Shown: positions 11,623-24,390 of the stretch, one piece after another | Layout: every line of letters begins with the position of its first letter | Position numbering within the stretch: the first letter of the stretch is position 1 | Source: Harmothoe impar | Taxonomy: Eukaryota; Annelida; Polychaeta; Phyllodocida; Polynoidae | Length of the DNA stretch: 64,000 nucleotides | Direction: 5' to 3' | NCBI GenBank assembly: GCA_947462335.1 | Contig: OX381721.1 | Location: forward strand, 41,318,488 to 41,382,487 | The notes under the pieces: model-generated | Seen by the model: only the letters and a program-made list of their open reading frames with translations | Databases searched by the model: none | Told to the model about the DNA's origin: nothing | Made by a program: the position numbers and the translations under genes

Positions 11623-12600
11623 TTATGCTTATAGACAGAATCTCATGCAATACAAATTGTAACCATAATAAAGCAAAGAACTAACTCCCCATATTCAAGG
11701 GCTTGCTAGTCCTACCAGAGTTGATTCCTTTCCTTATTAGGAGAGGCAAATAAAGCAGATATATAATAACACATGGAAATGTGAACAGACAGCTAGATGC
11801 ATCCATGGTATATATAGATCTATGATGCTATGGTGGGCCATTTGGTGACACCTATTTAGTGATCTATATTTGACATGTGTGTCTTGCGTGTTGTTTATCT
11901 GATGTACCCACAGCAATCATGTCACATTTTACACTGGTAATAGTCTGATAAATGATTTAGATATTAATACACTGTTACAACAGGGGCAATGTGGGTCGTT
12001 ACAGGTTAGCTTGCACCACTATGAGATCGAGAAACCATACATCTAGTACAAGGATACAAACGCAACATTTCACACAGCAGTTATTTCATTGCATATTTTA
12101 TGTCTGGAATACCTCTTCCATACAATTCAGACTGTTGGGTATATCACATGGACATACTTTTTCGCATTTATTATCATTGCAACCGGAGCATATGAAGTAA
12201 AAATACGTTTTTAAAACAGGGGAAACAAATCGGTTGACCGAGCTATATATGCAATAGATGACAATATATCGGGGAAGTACTATTATATCGGAAGAATGAA
12301 AGAGCTATGCCAACAAAAGACTTCCTAACATTTTGACCTATTGTTGATATTGTCACAATGTCTCTTTTATCAAACCCGCATCTTCCCCATGACACCACTG
12401 GCACACTGGCTGATGTGACTTGGATCCACTGTGTATACATGATTACACTATTTGTGACTCATGACTATATGGAATCCCCTCATGGTGAAATCCCAATAAT
12501 TTTCCAATAGTTTCCCATTAATAGGAATGCGATCATGATCATTATAATAATGAACGTTTCTCCTTGATGACAATATTGATCTCTCATGATGACCTAGTAG
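11623..12600. other. Non-coding stretch
   Basis: Small open frames at 11991-12200 (plus) and 12243-12440 (minus) have no splice or start support and resemble no family I know. Nothing else is evident. Confidence 0.4.
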
Positions 12601-12718
12601 TAAACAAAAAAACGTTATACAACGTTGTACAACGTTTCTCTATGCCTTATTATGGCAAAACGTTAACATTATAATGTTTAAAACGTTATTTTGACGTAAA
12701 ATAACGTGTTTTTTGTTA
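12601..12718. mobile_element. Short AACGTT-rich MITE-like element
   Basis: Termini TAAACAAAAAAACGTTAT (12601-12618) and ATAACGTGTTTTTTGTTA (12701-12718) are imperfect inverted repeats. The roughly 118-bp interior contains five AACGTT words, themselves palindromic, plus TTATACAACGTTGTACAACG. There is no coding potential. The TAG next to each end may be part of a target duplication. Confidence 0.6.
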
Positions 12719-15700
12719 GCTGGGGAGTACAAAACATATGGCCCGAGAGCTATATGCCTTTATAAGAGACACACTAAGAGGGGCACAGTGGGAGTAGCAA
12801 CAAAACATGTTACTACCTAGCTGTTTTCTGCGGTTGTTGACTACAACGGCTCTTGTGTGAATGCAATTTCTCTCCATTTGTAGGACACTTATTTGGTGTG
12901 TTGTCAAGTTTGGCTTTTTAGAGCTGAGTAAGGAGACAATGCCATGTTTGTATTGATGCATTTAGCTTGTGTACTACCGTGAAATTGTAGTTTCTTATCA
13001 AATCTAGTTCAGATCTACATCTATAGGCTCACATACACACAAACAACTAAGGCTATAACTCTGTCGTAAAAATGGACTTTAACACAGACAAATTTAATAT
13101 CAAACACGAGTGCTTAGAGGTAATGAATGGATTATGCCACCCTGAACGAATCCATAGAAAAGTAGGATTATGAAAATATTGGGAAATTGGGGTAGGGGCA
13201 ATTGATTGTTCCCTCGTAATAATAATATTATAGATTTTCTGTTTTGTTTAACAAGGGGGAACTCCCCGGGGAACTACTAAATATTGATGACACAGTTATT
13301 AGCATGCTCTAGATGATTCAATGAAAATAAGCCATCCATAACGATGGCAGCGATTGCAACCTAAATCATAGGGCCAAAGCCGATGGGGAGCCACGTTCAG
13401 TGGAATAAATCAAAACTAAATTCACATCATACTTTAAATGACTTTGAAATGTTGACGCTTTCCTGTATGACGTCAACATCTCCTCTTTTCCTTCCATTAT
13501 CGCCTGATCAGGACTCGGCATGCCCCCTAACGGTTGACAGGGGGAATCTCATAGAGTTACATGATATGCAGGTAACACGATGAGAGGTGAGAACCTTTGA
13601 GGCAATGGTAGCCAAGCTCACGGTGCAATACTCTGCCATTGTCGCACCCCTTTTTGTCCGACTTCCTTTGTGGAGTGTCGCATGCTTATATGACGTGTTG
13701 CCGAAAAGCACTTACGATGTGGAACTCTTTTCTGCTGTCTCTTGACAAAGAGATGAGACAAATCGTTTGTGGGAGCTTAGTATAAAGGCATTGAAGCATG
13801 GAAATGGGAAAGGGGGGTTAGGGTGCCAGCTTGGGGTTATGACATATAGATACATCCCCAGATACATCCAGTGTGTTCTGGCAAGTGTGGCATCCTAAGC
13901 AGCTGCTAAGAGGGTATCTTCCTTTCCGTTATTGGCTTATCAGTTATAAACTGGTGCACCTCAGCTGAAGCTGAACCCCCCTTGACTAACACAGGCAGTT
14001 GGATGGTTTCCCATTCAACCTCATGCTGGGTGTCTAGAAGTGAACGTATTAATTTGTATGTTCCTATTATTTTGAAAGGAAAATACAATTACAGTAAAAA
14101 AGACACAAAAAACTCCCATGTATTGTAACATTATTACCCGATGACGACTGCAAACTTATGGAGGTTACTCTGTTATTTCCATAGGCTTGGCTGAGTAATA
14201 GTATTACTGCTATGCTGATCAATGCCAGAAAAGACCCATACTTGCTGGCAATGATAAACATTAGAATAAGAGAAAAAAAAAAGAGAAAGAATCTACAATA
14301 ACTCAAGAAAATGATTTCTATATATTAGGATTGAGATAAGATTAGTTTGCTCCATTGCATTCCCACCCCTCACAGCCCTACCTGGTGTGACAAGTCCAGC
14401 TGTATGCCCCATTCCCCCTGCCCTATACCGTGGAGGTGTCGACACGTTCTGCAGCTGTCATTCACCTCACACCTTTGTCATTAGTTGTAGAACCCATTAC
14501 ACTACCTACACACTCCAGGCTATATAGCCTACCAGGGTGATGGTTATGACTGGCAATATTATCTATTGCCATTGAGATATGCTACCATGAGCAGGTGGTA
14601 TTATACTATATAGATTATGGATTCTTTTATGTTTAAGTCAATAGAAGGATAATAAATGAGGGGTATTGACTGCTTCTGTGAATAAGAATTATAAATATAG
14701 CTGATGTTATCAAAAGGAATATGTTAAAATGGGTCTAGGCACCTGGGTGTCTTCTAAGCTAAGGAAGATAAATATGATGTGGCCATTGAAATAAAAACAA
14801 ATGGGTGACATGCATACGGATATGGATCAGTGCTCCTGTGTTGACACTACATTAATCATCTTGTGGATAAAAAAAGAAAATATGTTGTAATTTAGACACA
14901 TGCCCAAGGCATAAAGATAATTGTCAATGACTCCTATCGTAACACTCCGTCTCTAATTAGGAATAGACAGGCTGGTGCACGTGCACATTCCATTTGGTAT
15001 CCATTTGTTAACAGGATGTGGGATCTTGATTTTAACATCTAGCATTGGGTGTTTTCCATTGTGGAATTCCTATATAGTATACTATAGAAAGTTCAATAAC
15101 TTCTTGACAGTGCCAAGATGTATTTATAGTATCAAAATGTGACTAAATGTGGCTCCAAAAATGGCATTTGTCAAATCTGGCATCAGAACTCCAGACTCAG
15201 GTTAAGGTCATAGAACTCAAATGTTTTTTTGGCTCCAAACTAAAAACACTAAGCAAACTCAAACAAGCCCTACAGCCCCACTCCTATTCCCAAACGTAAG
15301 ACTCAAAGGCCAAGTGTGTTTGATAGTTCAGAGTGGGGTAGATGTCTAAATGCAAGCTACCAGTATAGCAATCATTGTTAAAGCTGTACTTTAGGATCTG
15401 ACCTGCAATGTGTTTGGCTGGTTCCACTGTTTACTTGTAATGTTTACCTACTGTAACCAGCGAAAACTGAAGTGGGGGATATCCTGAGGAACAGTTTGCT
15501 GCGTACTGGTGTGTTCGTATAGATTAGCCTATATTTTGTAAGGTTTTATTTGTTTCTATAGCACGGACTGTTAATGGGATGTTATTTTGTTGTTTCATGC
15601 TAAAGAGTAATCTTTTGAAAATTCAAATGGCAATGTTGTCCAATCTTTAAAAAACACATTAAAGTAAGTTGGTATTTCATCCTAGATGCTAACTCGGCCT

Positions 15701-18700
15701 AATGTTGGGCAACAGTGTAATAATTGTTATCATATTGATTCTAAGCTATGATACTATGCCATTTCATATTCAGTGGATTTAGGGATCTTAGCATTCATTT
15801 TTATAAACAGTTGGAAAGCACTGGAGCAGTCACATCAATGAACTCGGAGCAAGTAAGAAATGAAATACTGATGCAAAATGCTTGACTTCAGAGGAGTAGA
15901 TTCAACTGAATATTTGAGCCCATCGTATGTGATGAAACTACAAGATAACCAAGTTGGACTCTTGAAGAGCCAAAATTGAAAATCAAATCCTACTCCAAAG
16001 TCTACTCCTCAGCTATCCATGGCAGTCTGTATATATCAGTTCTCTTGACTTTGGATAACAAACATTGACAATACAACATGTTAGTACAATTCAAACACCT
16101 CATACGTCTTGTCTCAACACACAAAGCCCTTACAAGGATGATATGGACTTAGCACTGAGACGACCACATCCCATGGTTGAAGTCCCTTTCAGGAACCAAT
16201 AACGTTAACCCTTTTGGGAATGTAAGTTTCCTCATGCAATATTTAGACCAACACTTCATTCTTTTGTTAGCACGGTTTCTCATGTAATATTTAAGTCTAT
16301 ATACTTTATTCTTTGATATACACATAACTATGTAGCAAAGTTGGTAGAAAAGATATCCTACATATCTTCCTCGTAGGTATATAAGCATTTACTAGTTCTA
16401 AAATAAGATACATAATCATTAAGCTGCTATCTGTTCTGTGTATCATTATTATAGCCAGTGCAGAGTGTGACATTCTGCTCCATACAGCCTATAGGACTGC
16501 AATGACAGAAATAAAGATGGTAGCATTATACCTAGAATTTACTATATCCAATATAATTGCAGATATCCTTAAAGGATTAGACTTGGCCTTCTTAGCATTG
16601 ACAGGCTGGGGAGTTGAGTGCCTTAAAAGTTCAGCCATTACATTCTGCATGCACCATATAGCCAATCCTGACTGACAAAGTCAACTCAGACAGGTATCTT
16701 CTCAGGTATTCACCTCACCTGTGACAGGTGCTTTATGCAGGGCACACCAAATATATGCAAACAGGTGGTCCCTTCACTCTGACGTATATGCACTGTTTAA
16801 TATAAACCTCAGGTCCTATATAGACAATAAAATACAGCTTTTCCACAAATAAAAATCTCCCTGCATCACCTGATGTAGGTAGTTGAGGTAAGATGAATTT
16901 GCTCTTCATCATTGTGTCAGAGATTTAAGGAGTAGCTGGCAAGCAATTATGTAATTCTATAAGGCTCTACTGAAGAACACTATCATAAATCGTTTAATCA
17001 TACACATGATATATATTATATTCCCATGTTCTGTAGGAACATGTCTTCAAATCAATGATTTGAAGTTAAAATCATCACTGAACCAGACCTAGGTGTCCTA
17101 GTATGGGTTGTTTTGCTGATATTGGACACCCCCTCATATAGTATTTTCCTTGCAACCTAATCCCCTAAGCTCTGACAGAATAGATCCTTTACAAAAACCC
17201 TCCTGTAGTCCCATTACAGTACCAATAGTGTATTTTCTATGTGAGGTCCCAGTACAAATGTATAAATGAATAGACTTAAAGGGCCTGGTTAACTGGAAAC
17301 CCTCCCGTTGTTATAGTCTGACAGAAGTACAACACCTCGCCCCGGGCAGTAACCAATGTACTTCAATATGATCTATTCATACCCCACTCAGACTACTTTA
17401 AGACCATCCTATATTCAGCCTAGAGATATGTTAGGGTGGGTGTTGGCTAAGGCCTGGGCTAATATAGGTGTGATAAGATACAGGCATGTGGTGAAATATT
17501 CTCCCTATAAATAGTTTCATTCCTGTTTTATTTGCATTTGCTTTAATCACAACACTTATAAAGAAAATATCCAGGATTATAATGGTATTTACATGATGAT
17601 TGTGTTTTACTCCATCTTAGATAATTACAACCTAGCAGCCATATCAATTTCCCGTAGCGTTATGCCCCATAATTATCTTCAAAATTCAACCTCTAATTAA
17701 AAATGTGCCTAGAAATTAAATACTGTGAATAGGATCCAATTTATTTACAGATCCAAATGAAGACAGGCCAAAATGTAATGGTTACTTGAGCATTGATTTA
17801 ATAGGGAAGAAAGTTGAAATACAAAATGTATTACTTTTAAACTACATGCCGACATGTTGAGATGCTAAAATCCGAGAGTTAGGTACAGTATGTCTAAGGT
17901 TAAGTCCATACCAGACTGTCAATGTTTGCTGTGATCTATACAGGAAGAAAACCTGAACAAAAAGGTAAAACGGTAAAAGGGTAAAAGAAGGAGACAGCAG
18001 GAGGATTGGGCACACGTGTATACAGACATGACATGGAGGACCCATATATACTGAATCAAGCCATATCATAGGTAACCCTGCCTATAGAGTATAACGCCCT
18101 ATAATGTATCATAGAGGAGGAACAAGGAGGCTGCTTTTAATAAGGAGAGTGGTGCAGCTATCAAAATATGATGCTAAAATAAATAGGACTAAAGTCAATA
18201 ACTTAAAGGTGGGGATTATTTCTAAACCAGAAAACATTATTATAAAATATGTATTAAGGCGAAAGACACACATATATATAGCAAAGAGGGGAATATAGCT
18301 CCATGTATTTTAAAGCTAAAAACACCAAAGAAAACTATTCAAGATTCCTATTGATATCATAGAAAACTATGATTATACATTACAAAGCCACCCATGATCT
18401 AGTCCTCCACCATCTATACAGTAAGAGAATAAATTAAGGTTGCTCCAGAAAGCTTGACCTTTACCCTAGTTCCCAACATACCCAATCTGTTACTGAATAG
18501 GGGATTTCATGTTTGGCATGTTTCCCTCTAACCCTAGGGGTATTTGGGATGCAGAGCCTATCCACCCCTAAACCCTCACTCTTCATATTAGCTATTCCCA
18601 CACCCTGCTTATTCCAATTTGGATGGAACCGTGTTATCTATACATTTTTGTATTAAAGAAAACTCCCAGGTATGCCAATTTCCTTATATTATAACCCCTG

Positions 18701-21700
18701 AGTTTCACATTGGTACCCTATCTGCAATCAACATCATTCTCTGTATCCCGATACAGTAGAATGCAGTGCTGTATGCATGTATACATATAGGCCCTTTATT
18801 ATACTAATCTGTATGATGTGCATAGTTATCATTGGTTCTTGTATGTCTCTCTGTATTATACATCGCCTACAGCTATGCCTTAAGCTAATACATTTTAATT
18901 TGTCTTCAGGTTAATACAAGTGGCCAGTTTCTTGTGTATACAACTATATCGTTAATACCAACATTTATGGACCAAAATCTCTGAAAATGTATGTTTTCAA
19001 AAGACAAAATGGTGAGAAATGTGATAAGTGCTCAGATTACATGACTATGGGTACCTAAATCACACTTAAATGGTATTGAGATTTGGCAAAAACTAGCCTA
19101 CTTCAGAACAGGGCTAGCATTCACATGACTTGTATAGCAAAGTCCATGTGACTGGTCCCGGATGCTAGGTGTAGTAAGATCTTACAGGATGTGACAATCA
19201 GCAGGTAGCCAGCACCTGACAGGTCTTAACAGATTACACACTTGTAAGTCTCCTCCAGGGTTTTCCCCCTAAGAATGCAATTATTTTCGGCAGAAGAACA
19301 GAGGGTCCAGCCAGCATGATATCGATCCAGATCACAAGTATAGTGTACATTGACACATTCCATCTATCATCTAAACAAGTCATTGCATTTGTTATACATT
19401 GTATAACAAAATATGGACATGCTTAAGAACCTCTCCGCCTGTCTCTGTCTGCCTGTCTCCCTCTGCCTCTATAATTATCACAATCTCTCTCCCTGGACGT
19501 AGAGAGAAATTGGGCAGGCAGAGAGAGGTGGTTGGTGTACAGTACCCTTTTGGTGTAAGTGAATGAGTTAGTGAGTTCTTTAGGAGTGCAGGGATAAGGC
19601 AAGGAGGAATGATAATAAGACTCAGCTCTAACCTATTGAAATTCAGCCAGTGCAAATCCCTCCGGAACTCAAGTGTTCCTATACCAATTTTGTAGTATAC
19701 TATATTTGGCTGGAGACCAGCATTGACACAGAGGCTTTAATGCCAAGAGCACTCATAGCTTGAAGGGCACGAGTGGAATTGAAGAGGAGCTAAATATTTA
19801 GATGGGGATTAGATATGATGGACAGAGTAATAACCTCTCTAGAAATGAAATTGCCAATATAATTGTATATATATATATAAAAAGCTAGAGATAGATGGCT
19901 TTAGATTATATATTGTAGTAAATGGGAGACTATAAATTATCTGGTCTATAGAATTATAATTTATGATGTTGGTATACATTATATTCTTTCACACCCACTG
20001 AAGCTTACCATGCACACCTCCACCCCCGCACACACCTATACCCCTACTCCCACTCCCTCACTATACATAATGCCCACACAAGGCCACCAACATGTGCCAA
20101 TAGCCAGCAGCACCATGACAAAACCTAAACCCACTTCACACCAGGATTGCACCAAATATTTTCTCAGCCTTCCAGAAGGGTTGCACAGGAATTACTTTGA
20201 CTAATGTGGTAATGAACTGAGATGGCCGCCATGTTGTTTCTGGTCACCCACATTCTTGGCAAGGGTCTAGCCACCTTCATGACCCAGTTAATTGAACTCC
20301 GCAGCTTTTTTGGTGCAGAGTGTTGACTTTTGGCCATTACGAGGTGGGTGCCCTTTATCCCCTGTGCAAACAACATTAAATAAACCCTGGTGGACTGGAG
20401 GAGAATAGCCCTAGGTCTACTACAAATACCCTTTTGGGGGCTGTTTAATTAATTGTCAACTGGGTTCTGGGCTAATCCCTCTTCCCTTCAATCTCCCAGC
20501 ATTGGGCATTATCCAGACCAATACTATTTAGTGGTGCCAACAATACTTGTGTTTGGAGACTGTCTAGTCTGGGCAAAGCAATATAACGGTTAATTCCATG
20601 AATAGGTTAAATTTTGCAGAGCTTGTTATATGTACGATAAAATTCGACTAAAATAACTGCAAATAATGCTGAAGCCATTAACAGTTTCTGTGGTATGACG
20701 CTAAGAGAGATGAGGGTGCATAATTATGTTCTGTGTTAGCACCAAAGCTTGATAAAGCCGTGTGACTAATGGAATTTAAGAGGAAATGGGGATATTTACT
20801 ATTAGATTGAGCAAGTTATAGGAAATTCTACAGAACACTTATCCCCATTCTACATGGGCTTAACCTAGGAGAATAACCCAAAGCCTTGTGCAGTACAATG
20901 CCTTATATTAGATCTCACCGCCTCTACACCCTAGACATACAAAGTGCCATATAGCTATAGCTTTATTGAACCGCCCCAATGGCTTAGCAGGATTAGTTAG
21001 AACAACACTGTATGGGTAAACCTTTTTAATCTATGGGACTTGAATGGCAATAAAGTTCTAATGTTTGTACACTTTGCATAAACAAAATGGTCTATATTGA
21101 ACATTGCCAGCTTAATGTGAATGTTCTTCAGGATGTATGATACCAACGGTTGAAAACCAACTGAAAAGTGGTTAGGTCATTGCAATCAACATATAAGCTG
21201 CAAGGGCTGCATCACAATGACTGTTAGACCGCTCGATGTTAGCTTAGATTTGAAGTGGGAGGAGTGGGGTATGGAAACACATGAATATAACCTAATTGCG
21301 ACGAAAACCCAATATGAAGCTAACCCAAAATCTACCAATTCTACCATGCATTTTACTATGATACCGAGAAGTCCCAAAATGGTGGAACAATGCTCGATCG
21401 GCTGTCAATAGGCTTTACATTAACACTATCTGTGCAGAACTAGCACCTAGATTCCAAGAGACAAGCCTGAAAAACCTAGGATCCCCCTGTGAAAGGGCAA
21501 TACAAGAGGTCAGTCAGACATGCATCCTTTTCACACCTTTCAGTGGCAATGCCATCTCTTGGTTTAAGTTACCAGTGTTCTACTACACCCTCCCCCTCCC
21601 ATTCTACCTCTAGTAAAATCACTAACGCTGCTCGACCACTGCAGTCTTATTTGAGACCAATGTAACTGCAATTTCTAAACACTGCACAAGTAGAAAAAGG

Positions 21701-21801
21701 CAAGCTATATGAAACAGATTGAGAATCCCTCTTGGTATATCTACAGACTATGAATGAATGATTAGGATGATCTGTGCCATGTAAAAGAGGTCATGACCTA
21801 C
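12719..21801. other. Long gene-poor stretch
   Basis: Apart from the weak exon candidate at 14382-14448 I see no gene. A 21-bp palindrome CTTCAAATCA-A-TGATTTGAAG lies at 17045-17065. Short open frames here (16149-16388 and 17842-18069, both minus) lack splice signals. Intron or intergenic DNA is likely. Confidence 0.45.
14382..14448 (-). CDS. Weak candidate internal exon
   Basis: Read on the minus strand, CTGCAG precedes a 67-nt segment followed by a CACCAG|gtaggg donor. The frame in phase 0 to phase 1 starts NVSTPPRYRAGGMGHT. A second frame is also open, so the reading frame is not secure. The acceptor tract is only moderately pyrimidine-rich. It could be a 3' exon of the minus-strand gene suggested further right, or a chance match. 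Confidence 0.15.
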
Positions 21802-21874
21802 CCTGGTAGCTGATGATGCAGTCGGTGATGCGTCTTGACACGCAGTTAACCCTCGTTAGTAGCCCCTTTTTATA
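21802..21874 (-). promoter_or_regulatory. Possible TATA-box promoter with first-exon donor
   Basis: On the minus strand TATAAAAAGGGG (around 21863-21874) is followed by about 60 nt that ends in CTACCAGG|gtaggtc, a fair donor. A transcription start about 30 bp downstream of the TATA would give a short first exon. The same segment can also be read as an internal exon in more than one frame, and upstream acceptor signals are poor. I cannot decide between these, and chance is possible. Confidence 0.2.
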
Positions 21875-22667
21875 CCACCCCCGCTCCCACATAACCATAG
21901 GCCTCAAGCCATGCAGTAGACTTGCTATCTTTTGATGGTTATAATTTAGCATAGCGTTTTTTTCTTTCAATATGATTCTGCAGTTAGGGATGCTCTGTGA
22001 GTTATTATGCATGAAATAATGAAATTACTATGAAATCACAGAATACATTTATATCTTTTCTGTATGGGAATAGCATAGGATATTCTTCCTATTTTAGCTA
22101 AACAGAGAAGTTAGCAGGACAATTTCAGAATTAATTTGATTATACCCTACACCTTGATACACTTATGGAAATCCATTTAAAGGGAATACCATCGGGTGGA
22201 ACAAAATCATCAGGGAACCAAAGCAATTCTATCCCCGTCCTCTCCCACCAAAGAGATCGCCCATCATCTTACAAAAAGAAGGTAGACTAAAAGGGGAATC
22301 TGATCGACTAGAGCATGCCATGCCAAGCGTTGGTTTGTTTCCATGGCAACCTTGTTCTAGGGTCGTCACGCCCCGTTGGTCATGTGGAAAAAAATTGTGA
22401 ACTCAGATGTGGTCAGGGGAGCATTTGGAAGGGGTTGGATAATAGCTACGATTTAGGGGTTTGGGCGTAGGGTCGCAGGGAGGTAATACTAGACAATGGA
22501 AGCAGAAGAAAAAAGGTGTGGGGGAGGAGTCAATACAAATATGAATGATTGAGCAACTTGCAGGCAGTGTACATGTAATTGAAGGAGAAACATTATTGGC
22601 AGCATTAGAGGCAGTGAAACGCAGGTAGGGTAGGATATGGATTGAAGAGGGCAGGATAGGAAAAGAC
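21875..22667. other. Non-coding stretch
   Basis: No gene is supported. An X-box-like site GTTTCCATGGCAAC lies at 22337-22350, close to the minisatellite. Confidence 0.4.
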
Positions 22668-23055
22668 AGTGCAAGACAGGGCAATATAGGGCAAGACAGA
22701 GCAGGGCAAGACAGGGCAAGGCAGGGCAGGGCAAGGCAGGGCAGGGCAAGGCAGGGCAAGGCTGGGCAAGGCAGGACCGGGCAATGCAAGAAAGGGCAAT
22801 GAATGAAAGGGTAAGGCAAGAAAGGGTAAGGCAAGAAAGGGTAAGGCAAGAAAGGGTAAGGCAAGAAAGGGTAAGGCAAGAAAGGGTAAGGCAAGAAAGG
22901 GTAAGGCATGGCAAGGCATGGCAAGGCATGGCAAGGCATGGCAAGGCATGGCAAGGCATGGCAAGGCATGGCAAGGCATGGCAAGGCATGGCAAGGCATG
23001 GCAAGGCATGGCAAGGCATGGCAAGGCATGGCAAGGCATGGCAAGGCATGGCAAT
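22668..23055. repeat. Three-part GGCA-based minisatellite
   Basis: Three related arrays abut. Bases 22668-22790 hold degenerate pentamers of the GGCAA/GGCAG type. Bases 22791-22906 hold a 15-bp unit, AAGAAAGGGTAAGGC, with six clean copies at 15-bp spacing from 22818. Bases 22907-23055 hold about fifteen copies of the 10-bp unit GGCATGGCAA with hardly any variation. Each unit is a multiple of five bases, so long open frames appear on both strands (up to 235 residues of repetitive Cys/Leu/Pro/Ala). These are by-products of the repeat. Confidence 0.95.
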
Positions 23056-24322
23056 GCAATACACGACATGGCAGGTTAGGCAGTATAAGGTAGAGCAGAA
23101 CAGGGGCAGGTTACAGGAGAGCAGGGTGGGGCAGGGATAATAGCGATTGCAGTGTACTTGATGGCAATGCATGCTGAAGTAGGGTGATCCTTGCAACTAT
23201 AAAACCCTTTTTACCGATACTTTATTGTTCCTTAGTGACCAATAACAGGACTGATCAGGCTATCATAAACGTGATCTCATTATGGGAGTCACCCGGCTAT
23301 AACTGCTCTTTTTATCACCATTTATTGCCATTCTCTGAGGTGAATCAGATGTCGTTGTCAGGTCATTGAGCAGTTGTTGGGGTTGCATGGATGCTTTTTA
23401 TTGCCAAGAATACTACCAATGCAGAGTATCATGAATAATTCATTTTGATGGGAAATATGCGAGTTGGGGAGTGTTCCCGATATCACAAGGATCCACTACG
23501 GTTAAATCACTACTTTCTGAGATCTTTGATGATTTTCATTTATACAGCATTTGTATTAAGGTTGGTCTTGAAGAACATTATTAGTTATCATTTCCAATGA
23601 AGCATGTCATTGAGGAAACACAGATGCAGAAAGTATAGTGCTATGTGGTAGCCCACCTAATCCTCTGTATCCTTCAATGTCAGATTCCATCAATGTCGAG
23701 AAATGGAACCCAATTCTCAAGCCTTTGTCAATGAATGTCGACCCTTTCTACTGTTTCACTGCCCCGGCTTCTGCTCTTACTGAACCAATACCAAGTACAG
23801 CACCCTAATCACGCCTGCATGTTTGTACGAACTAGGTTAAAAGCATTGAGTATCAATTGTCTGAATCCTGGTCCAATATTTGCCAACCTTGCACAGCAAT
23901 TAGGCCTACCCCTTGGTATTGATTCAGGCTTACAGCTAGGCCTCATGCCTTAAACAAGGGAACTACCTGGACTACTATACTACTATACTATCAACAGAGC
24001 TTACATTTGGGTCAAGTGAAAACATCTTACTTAGTTTAGTCCTTTTGTACCCTCTTGAAAAACTGATGTTCTAATTGCAGAAAGTTGTCACTGGTTAAAT
24101 AAGCTAACTGATAAAAGAGAAATCCACGTAAATATGATGTAAAAATATATATTTAGAATTTCATTTTTGATGTGATTTTTTACAGCTTTCGGGTATTACA
24201 GAATATCATTGATTCGGATAGGTCCTGTTCCCTTGACCCCTGCACCTTGACCTCCCACTTCTGACCAGGTGAGTGACTCATGTCCTGCAGCACAAATTGC
24301 TCAGAGCAGATCAAAGACTCAC
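23056..24322. other. Non-coding stretch
   Basis: No gene is supported. On the plus strand GTATTACAG is followed by a 67-nt segment and a good donor (CTGACCAG|gtgagtg) near 24199-24268, but every frame closes before the donor, so I do not call it an exon. Confidence 0.4.
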
Positions 24323-24390
24323 CTGGGGTCGTGTAACTAAGCCAAGGCTTGGCAGGCAATGTTCCTATTGACCATGAGCTGATCCCAGGC
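24323..24390 (-). CDS. Candidate internal exon, protein not recognised
   Basis: Minus-strand reading gives an acceptor (TTCCTTATGGATTTAG), a 68-nt segment and a strong donor (CCCCAG|gtgagtct). Only one frame is open: phase 2 in, phase 1 out, 22 codons beginning PGISSWSIGTLPAKPWLSY. The incoming phase fits one reading of the candidate exon at 26277-26316. The frame stays open beyond the donor, so the exon could be longer. No domain is recognised. Confidence 0.35.

Noticed and set aside
12601..12718. CRISPR-like regular AACGTT words
   Set aside because: The spacing is irregular and the words are palindromic parts of a MITE-like element in animal DNA.
22403..23196. Long open frames (up to 235 residues) on both strands
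   Set aside because: They are translations of the GGCA-based minisatellite, repetitive Cys/Leu/Pro/Ala or Gln/Gly/Arg strings, without splice or start context.
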